A model generated the notes under the pieces. The model worked only from the letters and a program-made list of their open reading frames with translations, made no database searches and was not told where the DNA came from. 64,000 nt of DNA from Sphingomonas lenta (GTDB taxonomy: Bacteria; Pseudomonadota; Alphaproteobacteria; Sphingomonadales; Sphingomonadaceae), in the NCBI RefSeq assembly GCF_002288825.1, contig NZ_NSLI01000003.1, positions 496,001 through 560,000 of the forward strand, given 5' to 3'. A program made the translations under genes and the position numbers. Positions 7,230 through 16,284 of the stretch are shown here, piece after piece (the stretch's first letter is position 1; each line of letters starts with the position of its first letter).

Positions 7230-8525
7230 ATGCCCCAGCTTTCCCGCGCCACCATCCGCGAGACCGCCGCCGTGCTCGGCCAAGCGGTCGGCCCGCTCTT
7301 CGCGAAGGGCATGTTCGTCCGGCGTCCGAGCATCGTGCGCCTGCTCCACGACACGGGCGCGGAGCTGGCGGAGGTGCGCGCGCTGCAGGCGCTGCGCGCG
7401 CGGCACGGGCCGGGTCCGGTGATGCTCGCCACACCCGGCCGTCGCCTCGCGGTGGTGCTCGATCCCGCCCACGCCCGGCGCGTGCTCGACGAGACGCCCG
7501 AGCCGTTCGAGACCGACATGGCCGAGAAGCACGCCGCGCTCGCCCATTTCGAGCCGCGCGGATCGCTCGCCTCGCGCGGGGAGGATAGGGCGGAGCGCCG
7601 CCGGTTCAACGACCGCGTGCTCGACAGCGCCTGCCCCATCCACCACCTGGGCGGCGAGATGACCGCGATCGTCACCGCCGAGGCGGAGGCGCTGCTCGCC
7701 CGGGCCGACGAGGAAGGCGGCCTTAGCTGGGGCGCGTTCAAGGACGGCTGGCACTGCATGGCGCGCGGCGTCGTGCTCGGCCGGTCGGCGGCGGACGATA
7801 AGGAGCTCAGCCGGCTGCTGATCCGGCTCCGCGGAGACGCCAACTGGGCGTTCCTGAAACCTAAGCGCCGGAGTTTACGCGAGCGCTTCCAGGCGGCGGT
7901 GCGGGCGCATCTCGACCGCGCGGAGCCCGGCTCGCTCGCCAGCCTCATGCCCGCCGCGAACACGCCCCGCGCGGCGCCCGTCGACCAGGTCGCGCAATGG
8001 CTATTCGCCTGGGACGCCGCGGGCATCGCCACCTTCCGCGCGCTGACGCTGCTGGCGAGCTTGCCCGGCTATGCGCAATCCGCGCGTGACGAGGCGCTGC
8101 ACGGCTCGCCCGAACTGCCGCTGCTCCGCGCGACGATCCTGGAATCGGTCCGCCTCTGGCCCACCACGCCCGCCATCCTGCGCGAGACCGACCGCGAGAC
8201 GGATTGGAACGGCGCGACGATGCCAGCAGGGACGGGGCTGCTGATCCACGCCCCCTACTTTCATCGCGACGACCAGCGTTTGGCCTACGCCAACCGCTTC
8301 GCGCCCGAGCTGTGGCTTGGCGGCGATCCCGAGCGCGTCGGGCTCGTCCCGTTCAGCGCCGGCCCCGGCTTCTGCCCCGCCAAGCAGCTCGTCGAGTTTC
8401 TGGGGTCGCACATGCTCGCCCACCTTCTGGCGCGCATTTGGCGCGTGCCCGAGCGCCGCCGGCTGGAGCAGGGCAGGATGCCGCCCACCTTCGACCAGTT
8501 TTCACTGACGCTGAGCCTGACTTGA
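7230..8525 (+). CDS. cytochrome P450
   Basis: This 431-aa protein has the P450 ExxR motif (ESVR) and the haem-ligand loop FSAGPGFCPAKQL near its C-terminus; the Cys is the axial thiolate. The loop departs from the usual FxxGxRxCxG: the Arg that normally contacts a haem propionate is Gly and the final Gly is Ala. ATG 7230 is preferred, giving a normal P450 length. An in-frame GTG at 7155 would add 25 residues but would put the start inside the hemerythrin promoter region. Neither start has a strong ribosome binding site. No ferredoxin reductase lies beside it; the substrate is unknown. Confidence 0.85.
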   Translation: MPQLSRATIRETAAVLGQAVGPLFAKGMFVRRPSIVRLLHDTGAELAEVRALQALRARHGPGPVMLATPGRRLAVVLDPAHARRVLDETPEPFETDMAEKHAALAHFEPRGSLASRGEDRAERRRFNDRVLDSACPIHHLGGEMTAIVTAEAEALLARADEEGGLSWGAFKDGWHCMARGVVLGRSAADDKELSRLLIRLRGDANWAFLKPKRRSLRERFQAAVRAHLDRAEPGSLASLMPAANTPRAAPVDQVAQWLFAWDAAGIATFRALTLLASLPGYAQSARDEALHGSPELPLLRATILESVRLWPTTPAILRETDRETDWNGATMPAGTGLLIHAPYFHRDDQRLAYANRFAPELWLGGDPERVGLVPFSAGPGFCPAKQLVEFLGSHMLAHLLARIWRVPERRRLEQGRMPPTFDQFSLTLSLT

Positions 8526-8655
8526 TCCTCCCCGGAACGGGGAGGGGGACCGCCGAAGGCGGTGGAGGGGCGGTTGCGAAGGGCGACTCCCGTCGAGAGG
8601 CCCCTCCACCACTCGCTACGCGAGCGGTCCCCCTCCCCGCATAGCGGGGAGGATC
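8524..8655. repeat. palindromic repeat element between convergent genes (TCCTCCCC family)
   Basis: The 132-bp element is bounded by perfect 11-nt inverted ends (GATCCTCCCCG / CGGGGAGGATC). It also has nested hairpins, including accgccgaaggcggt and ctcgctacgcgag. It fills the whole spacer between the P450 stop and the cphB stop, and probably terminates transcription in both directions. The same end sequence recurs at 48391-48415 and 58322-58530, with a half copy near 61000-61128. Confidence 0.8.
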
Positions 8656-8658
8656 AGA

Positions 8659-9462
8659 TCAGTCCTCGTTCGGCCCGAACGGCCGCCGCCGCTCGAAATC
8701 GTAGCAATCCCCCGCTGCCAGCGCGTGCAGCCGGACGTCATGGATGCTCAGCGTCCGTTCGGGCCGCGCTTCCGCGATGTTGGAGTGCGTCACGCCCAGC
8801 CCGTCCACCACCGTCACCGCGCCCGACCCGATCACGCGGAAGCTGTCGCCGGTCACCAGGATCGCCGTGTCCTCGTCGACGCCGACGCCCAGCACGCGCG
8901 GGTTCTGCGCCACCGCGCCCAAGAGCCGCCCGATGCGCCCGCGCTCGGCGAAATGCTGATCGATGATCGCGTGGCTCATCAGCCCCAGGCCCGGTGCCAT
9001 GTGCAGGTCGCCGATGCGGTGCGACACGCGGCTCGTGCCCTTCACCAGCATTGTGTCGCTCATCACCGCCGCACCCGCGCTCGTCCCCGCGACGATGCCG
9101 CCGCGCGCGTGGAGGTCGCGCACCGCCTGCTCGATCGGCGTGCCCGCGATCTGGCTGGAGATGCGCAGCTGGTCGCCGCCCGTGAAGAACACGCCCGCGG
9201 CATCCGCGAATACGTCGGCCATGCCGTCGAAGGTGTCGCCGCGCTCGTGAACATAGAGCTCGACCAGATCGCCGACGCCCAAATCCTGAAAGGCGCGCTC
9301 ATAGGCGTCGAAATACCCCTCGGGCGCGTGGCTCGCGACCGTGGCGAGCACCAGCTTGCCGCCCGCAATATGGCCCGCGAGCTCGCGCAGGATGACGCGG
9401 TCGCCCTCCTTGTCCTCGTGCCCGCCGATGATGAGGAGCGGGCCTGGCCCGGTCTCACTCAT
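8659..9462 (-). CDS. cphB: cyanophycinase-like S51 peptidase
   Basis: This 267-aa serine peptidase of the S51 family is predicted to cleave cyanophycin into beta-Asp-Arg dipeptides. The nucleophile Ser128 sits in GTSAGA and the conserved FFTGGDQ segment is at residues 92-98. No signal peptide is present, so it acts in the cytoplasm on storage granules. Its start overlaps the isoaspartyl peptidase gene by 8 nt, and cphA is in the same operon, which makes cyanophycin the most likely substrate. Non-cyanophycin S51 peptidases exist, so the assignment leans on context. Confidence 0.87.
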   Translation of the reverse strand: MSETGPGPLLIIGGHEDKEGDRVILRELAGHIAGGKLVLATVASHAPEGYFDAYERAFQDLGVGDLVELYVHERGDTFDGMADVFADAAGVFFTGGDQLRISSQIAGTPIEQAVRDLHARGGIVAGTSAGAAVMSDTMLVKGTSRVSHRIGDLHMAPGLGLMSHAIIDQHFAERGRIGRLLGAVAQNPRVLGVGVDEDTAILVTGDSFRVIGSGAVTVVDGLGVTHSNIAEARPERTLSIHDVRLHALAAGDCYDFERRRPFGPNED

Positions 9463-10333
9463 CTAGCAGGTCCGCCAATTCCCGCGCCCGGAGCGCGGCG
9501 CGGGGCTCCATGTCCGATCCCGCCACCGCCAACGCGAAGTGGTCGGAATTGTGCGCCGCGCCGATCCGGCCTTGCCGGTCGAGCACGATCGCGCCCGCCT
9601 CGCCGTTCACGCGCGCGAGCTGCTGCAGCACCGCCTCGGCGGCGGCCTGCGGCCCCGACCCGTTCTCCATCGCCTGCGTGATCCGAGCCGCCAGCATCAC
9701 GCGCACGATCGCCTCGCCGTCGCCCGACAGCGCCACCGCGCCGACCGCGTCGTCGGCGTAGAGGCCCGCGCCCGGCAGCGCCGTGTCACCCACGCGGCCC
9801 TCGGGCATGCCCTCCAACCCGCCGGTCGACGTGCCGGCCGCGAGGTGCCCGTGCATGTCGATCGCGACGCAGCCGACCGTGTCGCGCTCGGGGTTGGGCG
9901 TTTCCGCTGGATCGAGCTCGGCCAGGTCGATCAGCGCCACGCCGTGGTCCGCCGCGAAGCGCTCCGCGCCGTCGGCCACCATCAAGACCGGCGGCTTGCC
10001 CAGCACCACGCGCGCCGCTTCGATCGGATGCTTCAATCGTTTCACGCCCGCCACGCCGCCGATCGACAGGTCGCGCCCGTCCATGATGGAGGCGTCCATC
10101 TCGATCGCGCCCGACGCTTGGGGGCTGGAGCCGCGTCCGGCGTTGAACGTCGGGTCGTCCTCCAGGCTGCGGATCGCCGCCTCGACCGCCTGCACCGCGC
10201 CGCCGCCATAGCGCAGCACGGTCGCGCCCGCGTTCGCGGCCGCCAGGCAGCCGCGGCGGTTCGCTTCCTCCTTCTTCGGCTCGATCGTCTTCGCGCCGCC
10301 GTGGACGACCAGCAACCAGCGCGCGTCAGGCAT
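9455..10333 (-). CDS. isoaspartyl peptidase / L-asparaginase (Ntn hydrolase, T2 family)
   Basis: This 292-aa Ntn-hydrolase precursor cleaves itself before the nucleophilic Thr152 in the motif DTVGCVAID. The GTSTGG loop and the HGGA and NAGRGS segments typical of the family are present. It would hydrolyse beta-Asp-Arg released by cyanophycinase to Asp and Arg, completing cyanophycin breakdown. The start at 10333 (MPDARW) overlaps the cphA stop by 8 nt; an ATG 15 nt upstream is possible. Confidence 0.88.
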   Translation of the reverse strand: MPDARWLLVVHGGAKTIEPKKEEANRRGCLAAANAGATVLRYGGGAVQAVEAAIRSLEDDPTFNAGRGSSPQASGAIEMDASIMDGRDLSIGGVAGVKRLKHPIEAARVVLGKPPVLMVADGAERFAADHGVALIDLAELDPAETPNPERDTVGCVAIDMHGHLAAGTSTGGLEGMPEGRVGDTALPGAGLYADDAVGAVALSGDGEAIVRVMLAARITQAMENGSGPQAAAEAVLQQLARVNGEAGAIVLDRQGRIGAAHNSDHFALAVAGSDMEPRAALRARELADLLDE

Positions 10334-13076
10334 GTTCGGGCTCCTCAAATACGGTCACCACCGGCTCGGGCTCGGCCGGGGCCGGCGGTACATAGGAGAC
10401 GACCTGCCGCCAGATGCGTTCCACCTCCGTCGGCATGATCACGATCATGTCGCCGGGCTCCGCCTGCTCTAGGCAGACCTGGGTCGCCACCTCCTCGCTG
10501 GGCAGCCGGTGTAATTTCGACGGGTCGTGGCCCGCCGCGACCGCGCCCTCGGCGAGCAGCGCATTTATCGATCCCACGGGCCGCCCGCGCCCGTCCGGCG
10601 CCTCGCGGAACATGATCTCGTCGAAATAGCGGGCGGCGAGAGCGCCCATGCCGCGTATGTCCTCGTCGCGCCGATCGCCGGGGATCGAAACGACGCCGAA
10701 CAGCCGTCGCCGGTCGGACCGCATCCGGTCGAGCAGCCGCCCGAGCGCGGTCACCGCCGCCTCGTTGTGCGCGTAGTCGACGATCACGCGCACGCCGTTG
10801 GGCAGGTCGTGGATGTTGAGGCGGCCGGGGCTCTCCTCGAACGAGCTGGTGAAATGGCCGAGCGCCCGTCGCACCACCTCCACGTCCAGCCCGTGCGACA
10901 GCGTCATCGCGGCCGCGGCGAGCGCGTTGGCGATGTTGAATTCCGCCGCGCCGCCCAGGGTCGCGGGGATGTCGGCGGCGTCGAGCAACGGCTCGCAGCG
11001 CCCGCCGCTCCACCATACCAGCGTGCCGCCGAGCGGTCCCGGCTCGCGCACCATCGCCATCCCGCCCGCCTCGATATGGCGGCGCAGCGCCCGGCGCATG
11101 TCCGGACCGCCTTCCATCGAGAACCATACGACCTTGCCGCCCGCATACCGCTCCATCCGCACGACCAGCGGGTCGTCGGCGTTCAGGACGGTATGCCCGC
11201 GCCGCGCCACCGCGACGGCGACGATCGACTTGACACGCGCCAAGTCCTCGATCGTGTCGATACCTTTCAGGCCCAGATGGTCCTCGGACACGTTCAGGAC
11301 CGCGCCCACGTCCGCGCGGTCGTAACCGAGCCCTTCGCGCAGCATGCCACCGCGCGCCGTTTCCAGCACGGCGGCGTCGACCAGCGGGTTCCTGAGCACG
11401 ACGCGCGCGCTCTTGGGCCCGCTGGCGTCGGCGGCGAGCAGCATGCGGCCGTCGACGTACACGCCCGACGTCGAGGTCATGCCGACGCGCATCCCCGCCT
11501 CGCACAGGATGCGAGACACCATGCGCACCGTGGTGGACTTGCCGTTGGTGCCCGTCACCGCGAAGACGGGGATGCGGCTGGGGGCACCGTCGGGGAACAG
11601 CGACTCGATCACCGGGCGCGCGACGTTGCGACGGCGCCCCTCCGAGGGCTGGAGGTGCATGCGAAAGCCGGGCGCGGCGTTCACCTCGACGATCCCGCCG
11701 CCCGTCTCGCGCACCGACCGGCTGATGTCGGGCGACAGGAAGTCGATGCCAGCCACGTCCAGCCCGACCACGGCGGCGGCCTGCGCGGCGATGGCCGCGT
11801 TATCGGGATGGATCACCTCCGTCCGGTCCACCGCCGTTCCGCCGGTGGACAGGTTGGCAGTGTGCCGGAGCCGCACTTCTTCGCCGAGGGGTGGTACAGT
11901 CTCAAGCGTGCGGCGATCCTTGGCGAGCAGCTGAAGCATTGCCTCGTCGACCTTGATGCGGGTCAGCACCTTCTCATGGCCGATGCCGCGGCGCGGATCC
12001 TCGTTGATGATGTTGATGAGCTGACGGATCGTGTGCACCCCGTCGCCGATCACGCGCGCGGGCACCCGCTCGGCGACCGCGACCACCTTGCCGCCGACCA
12101 CCAGAATGCGATGATCGTTGCCGGGCAGCTGACGCTCGACGATCACGACGCGCGAGTGCTCGCGCGCCAAGTCGAACGCCGCGCGCGCCATCTCCTCGCT
12201 CGCGATGTCGGTGGTGACGCCGCGCCCGTGATTGCCGTCGAGCGGTTTGATGACGACGGGGTAGCGCAGCCGTTTGGCTTCCACCGCCGCCTGCTCCGCC
12301 GACCGCACCACCACGCCGCGCGGCACGGGGAGGCCCGCGTCGGCGAGCAGCGCCTTGGCCGCGTTCTTGTTCCCCGCCAGCTCCGCGCCGATCAGTGACG
12401 TGGCGCCCGTCACGCTCGCCCGGATGCGCCGCTGACGGCTGCCGGTGCCGAGCTGCACCAGCGACTGCTCGTTCAGCCGAAAGGCGGGGATGCCGCGCCG
12501 GCGCGCCGCGTCGACCAGCGCCTGCGTCGTCGGCCCATAGGCGGCCTTGACGACGAGCGGCTTGAGCGCGGCGAGGATCGCGTCGACCGACCCCGGCTCG
12601 CCGATCTCGGGCACGCCGAGCAAGCCCCAGTTCTCGACCGCCGCCAGCTCGGGCGGCAACAGGCTCGCCACCAGCCAGATCGCGTGTGCGCCCGCCGCGA
12701 GCCCCACGGCTTCGTCGCGGTAGCAGTAGAGCATGTTGTACACGCCCGGCCGTCCCCGGACGGAGCGCGTCTTGCCGCGCGTGATGCGGTGCCCGGCGAG
12801 GTTCTGGAGCGCGATCGCGACATGCTCGATCACGTGCCCCATCCAGGTGCCGTCGTTCAGCCGCCGCACGAACCCGCCCGGCTCGCCGTAGCTGCACCCG
12901 TGCTCCTGGAGCTGCGGCAGCAGCGCGACCAGCCGGTCGGTGAAGCCCGGCAGCCTGTTCGTCGGCCAGTCTTCCAGCTCGCCCAGGTCGAGCTGGATGC
13001 GGATCATGGGTGCCAGCGAGTATAGGTGCGGGCCGCGGTAGATCGAGCGTTCGAGGACGCGGAGCGGCGCGGTCAT
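10326..13076 (-). CDS. cphA: cyanophycin synthetase
   Basis: This 916-aa protein makes the Asp-Arg storage polymer cyanophycin (multi-L-arginyl-poly-L-aspartate) using ATP. Domain order is an N-terminal domain (about 1-155), an ATP-grasp domain (about 205-475, with KPLDGNHGRG near 277-286) and a Mur-ligase-like domain with P-loop GTNGKST near 509-515. Length and layout are those of bona fide CphA. The start at 13076 was chosen because its ATG overlaps the methyltransferase stop (ATGA); an upstream in-frame start at 13097 is also open. It forms an operon with the isoaspartyl peptidase and cphB, so synthesis and degradation are coexpressed. Confidence 0.93.
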   Translation of the reverse strand: MTAPLRVLERSIYRGPHLYSLAPMIRIQLDLGELEDWPTNRLPGFTDRLVALLPQLQEHGCSYGEPGGFVRRLNDGTWMGHVIEHVAIALQNLAGHRITRGKTRSVRGRPGVYNMLYCYRDEAVGLAAGAHAIWLVASLLPPELAAVENWGLLGVPEIGEPGSVDAILAALKPLVVKAAYGPTTQALVDAARRRGIPAFRLNEQSLVQLGTGSRQRRIRASVTGATSLIGAELAGNKNAAKALLADAGLPVPRGVVVRSAEQAAVEAKRLRYPVVIKPLDGNHGRGVTTDIASEEMARAAFDLAREHSRVVIVERQLPGNDHRILVVGGKVVAVAERVPARVIGDGVHTIRQLINIINEDPRRGIGHEKVLTRIKVDEAMLQLLAKDRRTLETVPPLGEEVRLRHTANLSTGGTAVDRTEVIHPDNAAIAAQAAAVVGLDVAGIDFLSPDISRSVRETGGGIVEVNAAPGFRMHLQPSEGRRRNVARPVIESLFPDGAPSRIPVFAVTGTNGKSTTVRMVSRILCEAGMRVGMTSTSGVYVDGRMLLAADASGPKSARVVLRNPLVDAAVLETARGGMLREGLGYDRADVGAVLNVSEDHLGLKGIDTIEDLARVKSIVAVAVARRGHTVLNADDPLVVRMERYAGGKVVWFSMEGGPDMRRALRRHIEAGGMAMVREPGPLGGTLVWWSGGRCEPLLDAADIPATLGGAAEFNIANALAAAAMTLSHGLDVEVVRRALGHFTSSFEESPGRLNIHDLPNGVRVIVDYAHNEAAVTALGRLLDRMRSDRRRLFGVVSIPGDRRDEDIRGMGALAARYFDEIMFREAPDGRGRPVGSINALLAEGAVAAGHDPSKLHRLPSEEVATQVCLEQAEPGDMIVIMPTEVERIWRQVVSYVPPAPAEPEPVVTVFEEPEHA

Positions 13077-14059
13077 GTGCGCCGGCGCGTGACCCACAGA
13101 CCCGTGGCCGCGATGCGCTCAACCTCGGCGTACGGCGCCGTGTCCAGGTCTTCCGAGAAGATGTCGGGGTCCAGCTCGTGATAACCCCAGTCGAACCGGC
13201 CGCGGTCGAGATCGGTCTCCAGGCGCTCCAGCAACACGTCGCGCCCGTCCACGATCGACACGCCCGTGTGCATCACGAACATGCCGCCGGGGTTGAGCAG
13301 CTCAACCGCCTCCAGCGTCCAGTCGAGCGACAGCTTGGCCCCGTACAGGTCGCCGCCGTCGCGATACTTGCGGCCGGCCTCGTCCATCATGAAGGGCGGG
13401 TGATTGACGATGAGGTCGAACGAGCCCTCCACGTCCGCCGGGCTGTTCGCCTCGACCTCCTGGTGGTCGAGCCCCGCGAACTCGGCGTTCACGCCCGCGA
13501 GCCGGAGCGCCTTGGGGTTGACGTCCGCCTGCGTCAGGTAGGGCCGGGTCGCGGCGCGCGAGGCGGTGATGCCACCCACGCCCGCGCCCGCCGCATAGTC
13601 GAGAATGCGCGCGCCGGGCTTGGGGTCACCCATCTTGGCGAGGATCAGGTCGGCGAAGCGGTAGCTGTCCGGGCCTAAGAACACCGAGTCCTCCGCCAGC
13701 GTCGGATAGGCGGAGTGGACGAACAGCGTGTCGTGCACGCTCGACACGCGATAGCGCGCCTTGAAGCGGCCGTCCTCCTGCTCCTCCAGGGCGTCCGCCG
13801 CACGCAGCAGTTCGAACAGCTCGGCCGGAATCACCTCGGGTTGGAAGGGGAGGGACCAGCCCATCACGTCCCTGACGTTCCGCGCCTCCTGCCGGTCGGC
13901 GCGCTTCACCACGCGCGCGTGCGTGCCCGGCGTGGCAGTGACGAAGCGGTAGCCCTGCGCGTCGAGCCAGCGCAGCACGGCAAGTAACCGCTCGCGGCCG
14001 TGGTCGGCGGCCTCATGTTCCCGCTCGGCCACCGCTTCGTTAACAAAAGTCAGGTTCAT
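13073..14059 (-). CDS. class I SAM-dependent methyltransferase, N-methyltransferase type
   Basis: This 328-aa protein has a Rossmann methyltransferase domain in its C-terminal two thirds: the SAM loop LDYAAGAGVGG near residues 180-190, and the catalytic motif NHPPF, a variant of NPPY/F found in enzymes methylating N or Q side chains or bases (RlmG, RsmC, PrmC types). The N-terminal about 110 residues are a separate helical domain. GGGGGCG precedes ATG 14059. It is the first gene of the cyanophycin operon and overlaps cphA by 4 nt, but no role of methylation in cyanophycin metabolism is known to me. Confidence 0.8.
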   Translation of the reverse strand: MNLTFVNEAVAEREHEAADHGRERLLAVLRWLDAQGYRFVTATPGTHARVVKRADRQEARNVRDVMGWSLPFQPEVIPAELFELLRAADALEEQEDGRFKARYRVSSVHDTLFVHSAYPTLAEDSVFLGPDSYRFADLILAKMGDPKPGARILDYAAGAGVGGITASRAATRPYLTQADVNPKALRLAGVNAEFAGLDHQEVEANSPADVEGSFDLIVNHPPFMMDEAGRKYRDGGDLYGAKLSLDWTLEAVELLNPGGMFVMHTGVSIVDGRDVLLERLETDLDRGRFDWGYHELDPDIFSEDLDTAPYAEVERIAATGLWVTRRRT

Positions 14060-14171
14060 CACGCCCCCAGGGGTTCCGTAGAGCGCAGAACAGCCGGGAA
14101 GGGGCCGTGTTCCCGCGGCTTGCCTCACCCCGCGCCGGAGTGCAAAGCGCCCGCGATCAGGAGAGACTTGA

Positions 14172-15701
14172 ATGCGCATCATTGACCACTTCGTCGCTGG
14201 CGGCGGCCTCGCGCCTGCGTCCCGCCATGGCGACGTGTTCGACCCCAATCTGGGCGAGGTTCAGGCCCACGTCGCGCTGGGCGACAAGGCGGTGCTCGAC
14301 GCCGCCGTCCGGAACGCGCTCGATGCACAGCCGAAATGGGCCGCCGTCAACCCGCAGCGCCGCGCCCGCGTGATGTTCCGCTTCAAGGAGCTGGTCGAGC
14401 GCGAGATGGACGCGCTCGCCCGAACCTTGTCCAGCGAACACGGCAAGGTGCTCGCCGACGCCAAGGGCGACATCCAACGCGGGCTGGAGGTGATCGAGTT
14501 CTGCTGCGGCATCCCGCACGTGCTCAAGGGCGAGTACACGCAGGGCGCCGGTCCCGGTATCGACGTCTACTCCATGCGCCAGCCGCTCGGCATCGGAGCC
14601 GGCATCACGCCGTTCAACTTCCCCGCCATGATCCCGATGTGGATGTTCGGCGTCGCCATCGCCTGCGGCAATGCGTTCATCCTCAAACCCTCCGAGCGCG
14701 ACCCCTCGGTCCCCGTGCGCCTGGCCGAGCTGATGCTGGAGGCCGGCCTGCCCGAAGGCGTGCTCCAGGTCGTCCACGGCGACAAGGAGATGGTCGACGC
14801 CATCCTCGACCACCCGGCGATCGCGGCGGTGAGCTTCGTCGGCTCCTCCGACATCGCGCACTACGTTTACCGCCGCGGCGTCGACGCGGGCAAGCGCGTG
14901 CAGGCTATGGGCGGCGCCAAGAACCACGGCATCGTCATGCCCGACGCCGACATGGACCAGGTCGTCGCCGACCTGGCGGGCGCGGCCTTCGGCTCGGCCG
15001 GCGAGCGTTGCATGGCGCTTCCCGTGGTGGTGCCCGTGGGCGAGAAGACGGCGGATACGCTCCGCGACAAGCTCGTCCCCGCGATCGAGGCGTTGCGCGT
15101 CGGCGTCTCCACCGACGAGCAGGCGCATTACGGCCCGGTGGTCAACGCCGCGCACAAGCAGCGCGTCGAGAACTGGATCCAGACGGGCGTGGACGAGGGC
15201 GCCGAGCTCGTCGTCGACGGCCGCGGCTTCACGCTCCAGGGTCATGAGAAGGGCTTCTTCATCGGCCCGACGCTGTTCGACCGCATGACGCCCGAGATGA
15301 CGAGCTACCAGGAGGAGATCTTCGGCCCCGTCCTCCAGATCGTCCGCGCGCTCGACTTCGAAACGGCGGTGCGTCTGCCGAGCCAACACCAGTACGGCAA
15401 CGGCGTCGCCATCTTCACCCGCAACGGCCACGCCGCGCGCGAATTCGCGGCGCGCGTCAACGTCGGCATGGTGGGCATTAACGTGCCCATTCCCGTTCCC
15501 GTCGCCTATCACACGTTCGGCGGCTGGAAGCGTTCGGCATACGGCGACGTCAACCAGCACGGCACGGAAGGCGTGCGCTTCTGGACGCGCGTGAAGACGG
15601 TGACGCAGCGCTGGCCCGACGGTTCGGCGCTGCCGGGCGGTTCCGAGGACGGCGGCCCGAGCCGCATCCAGGACGCGTTCGTCATCCCGACCATGGGCTG
15701 A
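14172..15701 (+). CDS. mmsA: CoA-acylating methylmalonate-semialdehyde dehydrogenase
   Basis: This 509-aa aldehyde dehydrogenase superfamily enzyme converts methylmalonate semialdehyde to propionyl-CoA, the last step of valine breakdown. The NAD-binding ITPFNFP segment is at residues 145-151 and the catalytic Cys280 is in GSAGERCMA, both characteristic of MmsA rather than general aldehyde dehydrogenases. It is the first gene of an operon that also contains mmsB and the other valine enzymes. AGGAGAG precedes the ATG. The 112-nt gap to the divergent methyltransferase gene must hold both promoters. Confidence 0.94.
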   Translation: MRIIDHFVAGGGLAPASRHGDVFDPNLGEVQAHVALGDKAVLDAAVRNALDAQPKWAAVNPQRRARVMFRFKELVEREMDALARTLSSEHGKVLADAKGDIQRGLEVIEFCCGIPHVLKGEYTQGAGPGIDVYSMRQPLGIGAGITPFNFPAMIPMWMFGVAIACGNAFILKPSERDPSVPVRLAELMLEAGLPEGVLQVVHGDKEMVDAILDHPAIAAVSFVGSSDIAHYVYRRGVDAGKRVQAMGGAKNHGIVMPDADMDQVVADLAGAAFGSAGERCMALPVVVPVGEKTADTLRDKLVPAIEALRVGVSTDEQAHYGPVVNAAHKQRVENWIQTGVDEGAELVVDGRGFTLQGHEKGFFIGPTLFDRMTPEMTSYQEEIFGPVLQIVRALDFETAVRLPSQHQYGNGVAIFTRNGHAAREFAARVNVGMVGINVPIPVPVAYHTFGGWKRSAYGDVNQHGTEGVRFWTRVKTVTQRWPDGSALPGGSEDGGPSRIQDAFVIPTMG

Positions 15702-15706
15702 GGCGA

Positions 15707-16246
15707 GTGCGCGCGCTCCTGCTCGCCCTGCTGCTGCCGCTCGCGGCCTGCGGCGGCCCCTCGACTGAAACCGGCCAGGACCCCTCGGCCGACGAGGGCG
15801 AGGGGAGCCAGCCTCTGGTGCAGGAGGGCGTGCCGGAGAACCTGGTCGACGATCCGCGCAACACGGCGGTGCCGCTCGATCCTCCGCCGCCCGACCCGAA
15901 CCAGACGCCGCGGGCCGCCGCGAGCCCCGCGACGCTCAACGCTTTTCCCGCCGCCTTTCAGGGCCGCTGGGGCTTGGTCCCGAACGACTGCCAGCCCGGC
16001 CGCGTCGACGCCAAGGGATTGATGGAGGTCGGGCCCACCTCCTTGCGCTTCTACGAGAGCCGCGGGACCGTCCAGCGTCTGACGCAACCGCGCCCCGACC
16101 GGATCGAGGCGACGCTCGCCTTTACCGGCGAGGGGCAGGAGTGGACCGCAACGCAGGCGCTGACGCTGATCCGCGATGGCCTGGTCCTCGTCCGCGAGGA
16201 GCGGAACCCGCCGAGTTCGCTGCGCTACACCAAGTGCCCGGCCTGA
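15707..16246 (+). CDS. predicted lipoprotein of unknown function
   Basis: This 179-aa protein starts with GTG. Its signal sequence ends in lipobox LAAC (Cys15), followed by a long Pro/Asp/Glu-rich linker (about 16-75). A compact C-terminal domain contains FQGRWGLVPNDCQPGR, with two cysteines (in NDCQP and the terminal KCPA) that may pair. The FxGxW start of the domain resembles proteins that report on small-molecule or matrix binding, but I do not recognise the family. It lies 5 nt after mmsA and is probably cotranscribed; a role in valine use is not implied. Confidence 0.75.
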   Translation: MRALLLALLLPLAACGGPSTETGQDPSADEGEGSQPLVQEGVPENLVDDPRNTAVPLDPPPPDPNQTPRAAASPATLNAFPAAFQGRWGLVPNDCQPGRVDAKGLMEVGPTSLRFYESRGTVQRLTQPRPDRIEATLAFTGEGQEWTATQALTLIRDGLVLVREERNPPSSLRYTKCPA

Positions 16247-16284
16247 CCGCCGGACCCGGCGCGGAGCTTGCGCGTTCCGGGCGC

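Noticed and set aside
7119..7754. N-terminal extension of the hemerythrin gene
   Set aside because: The extension is antisense to the P450 gene and unlike any hemerythrin. The ATG at 7118 has AGGAG and follows a consensus promoter at the right distance.
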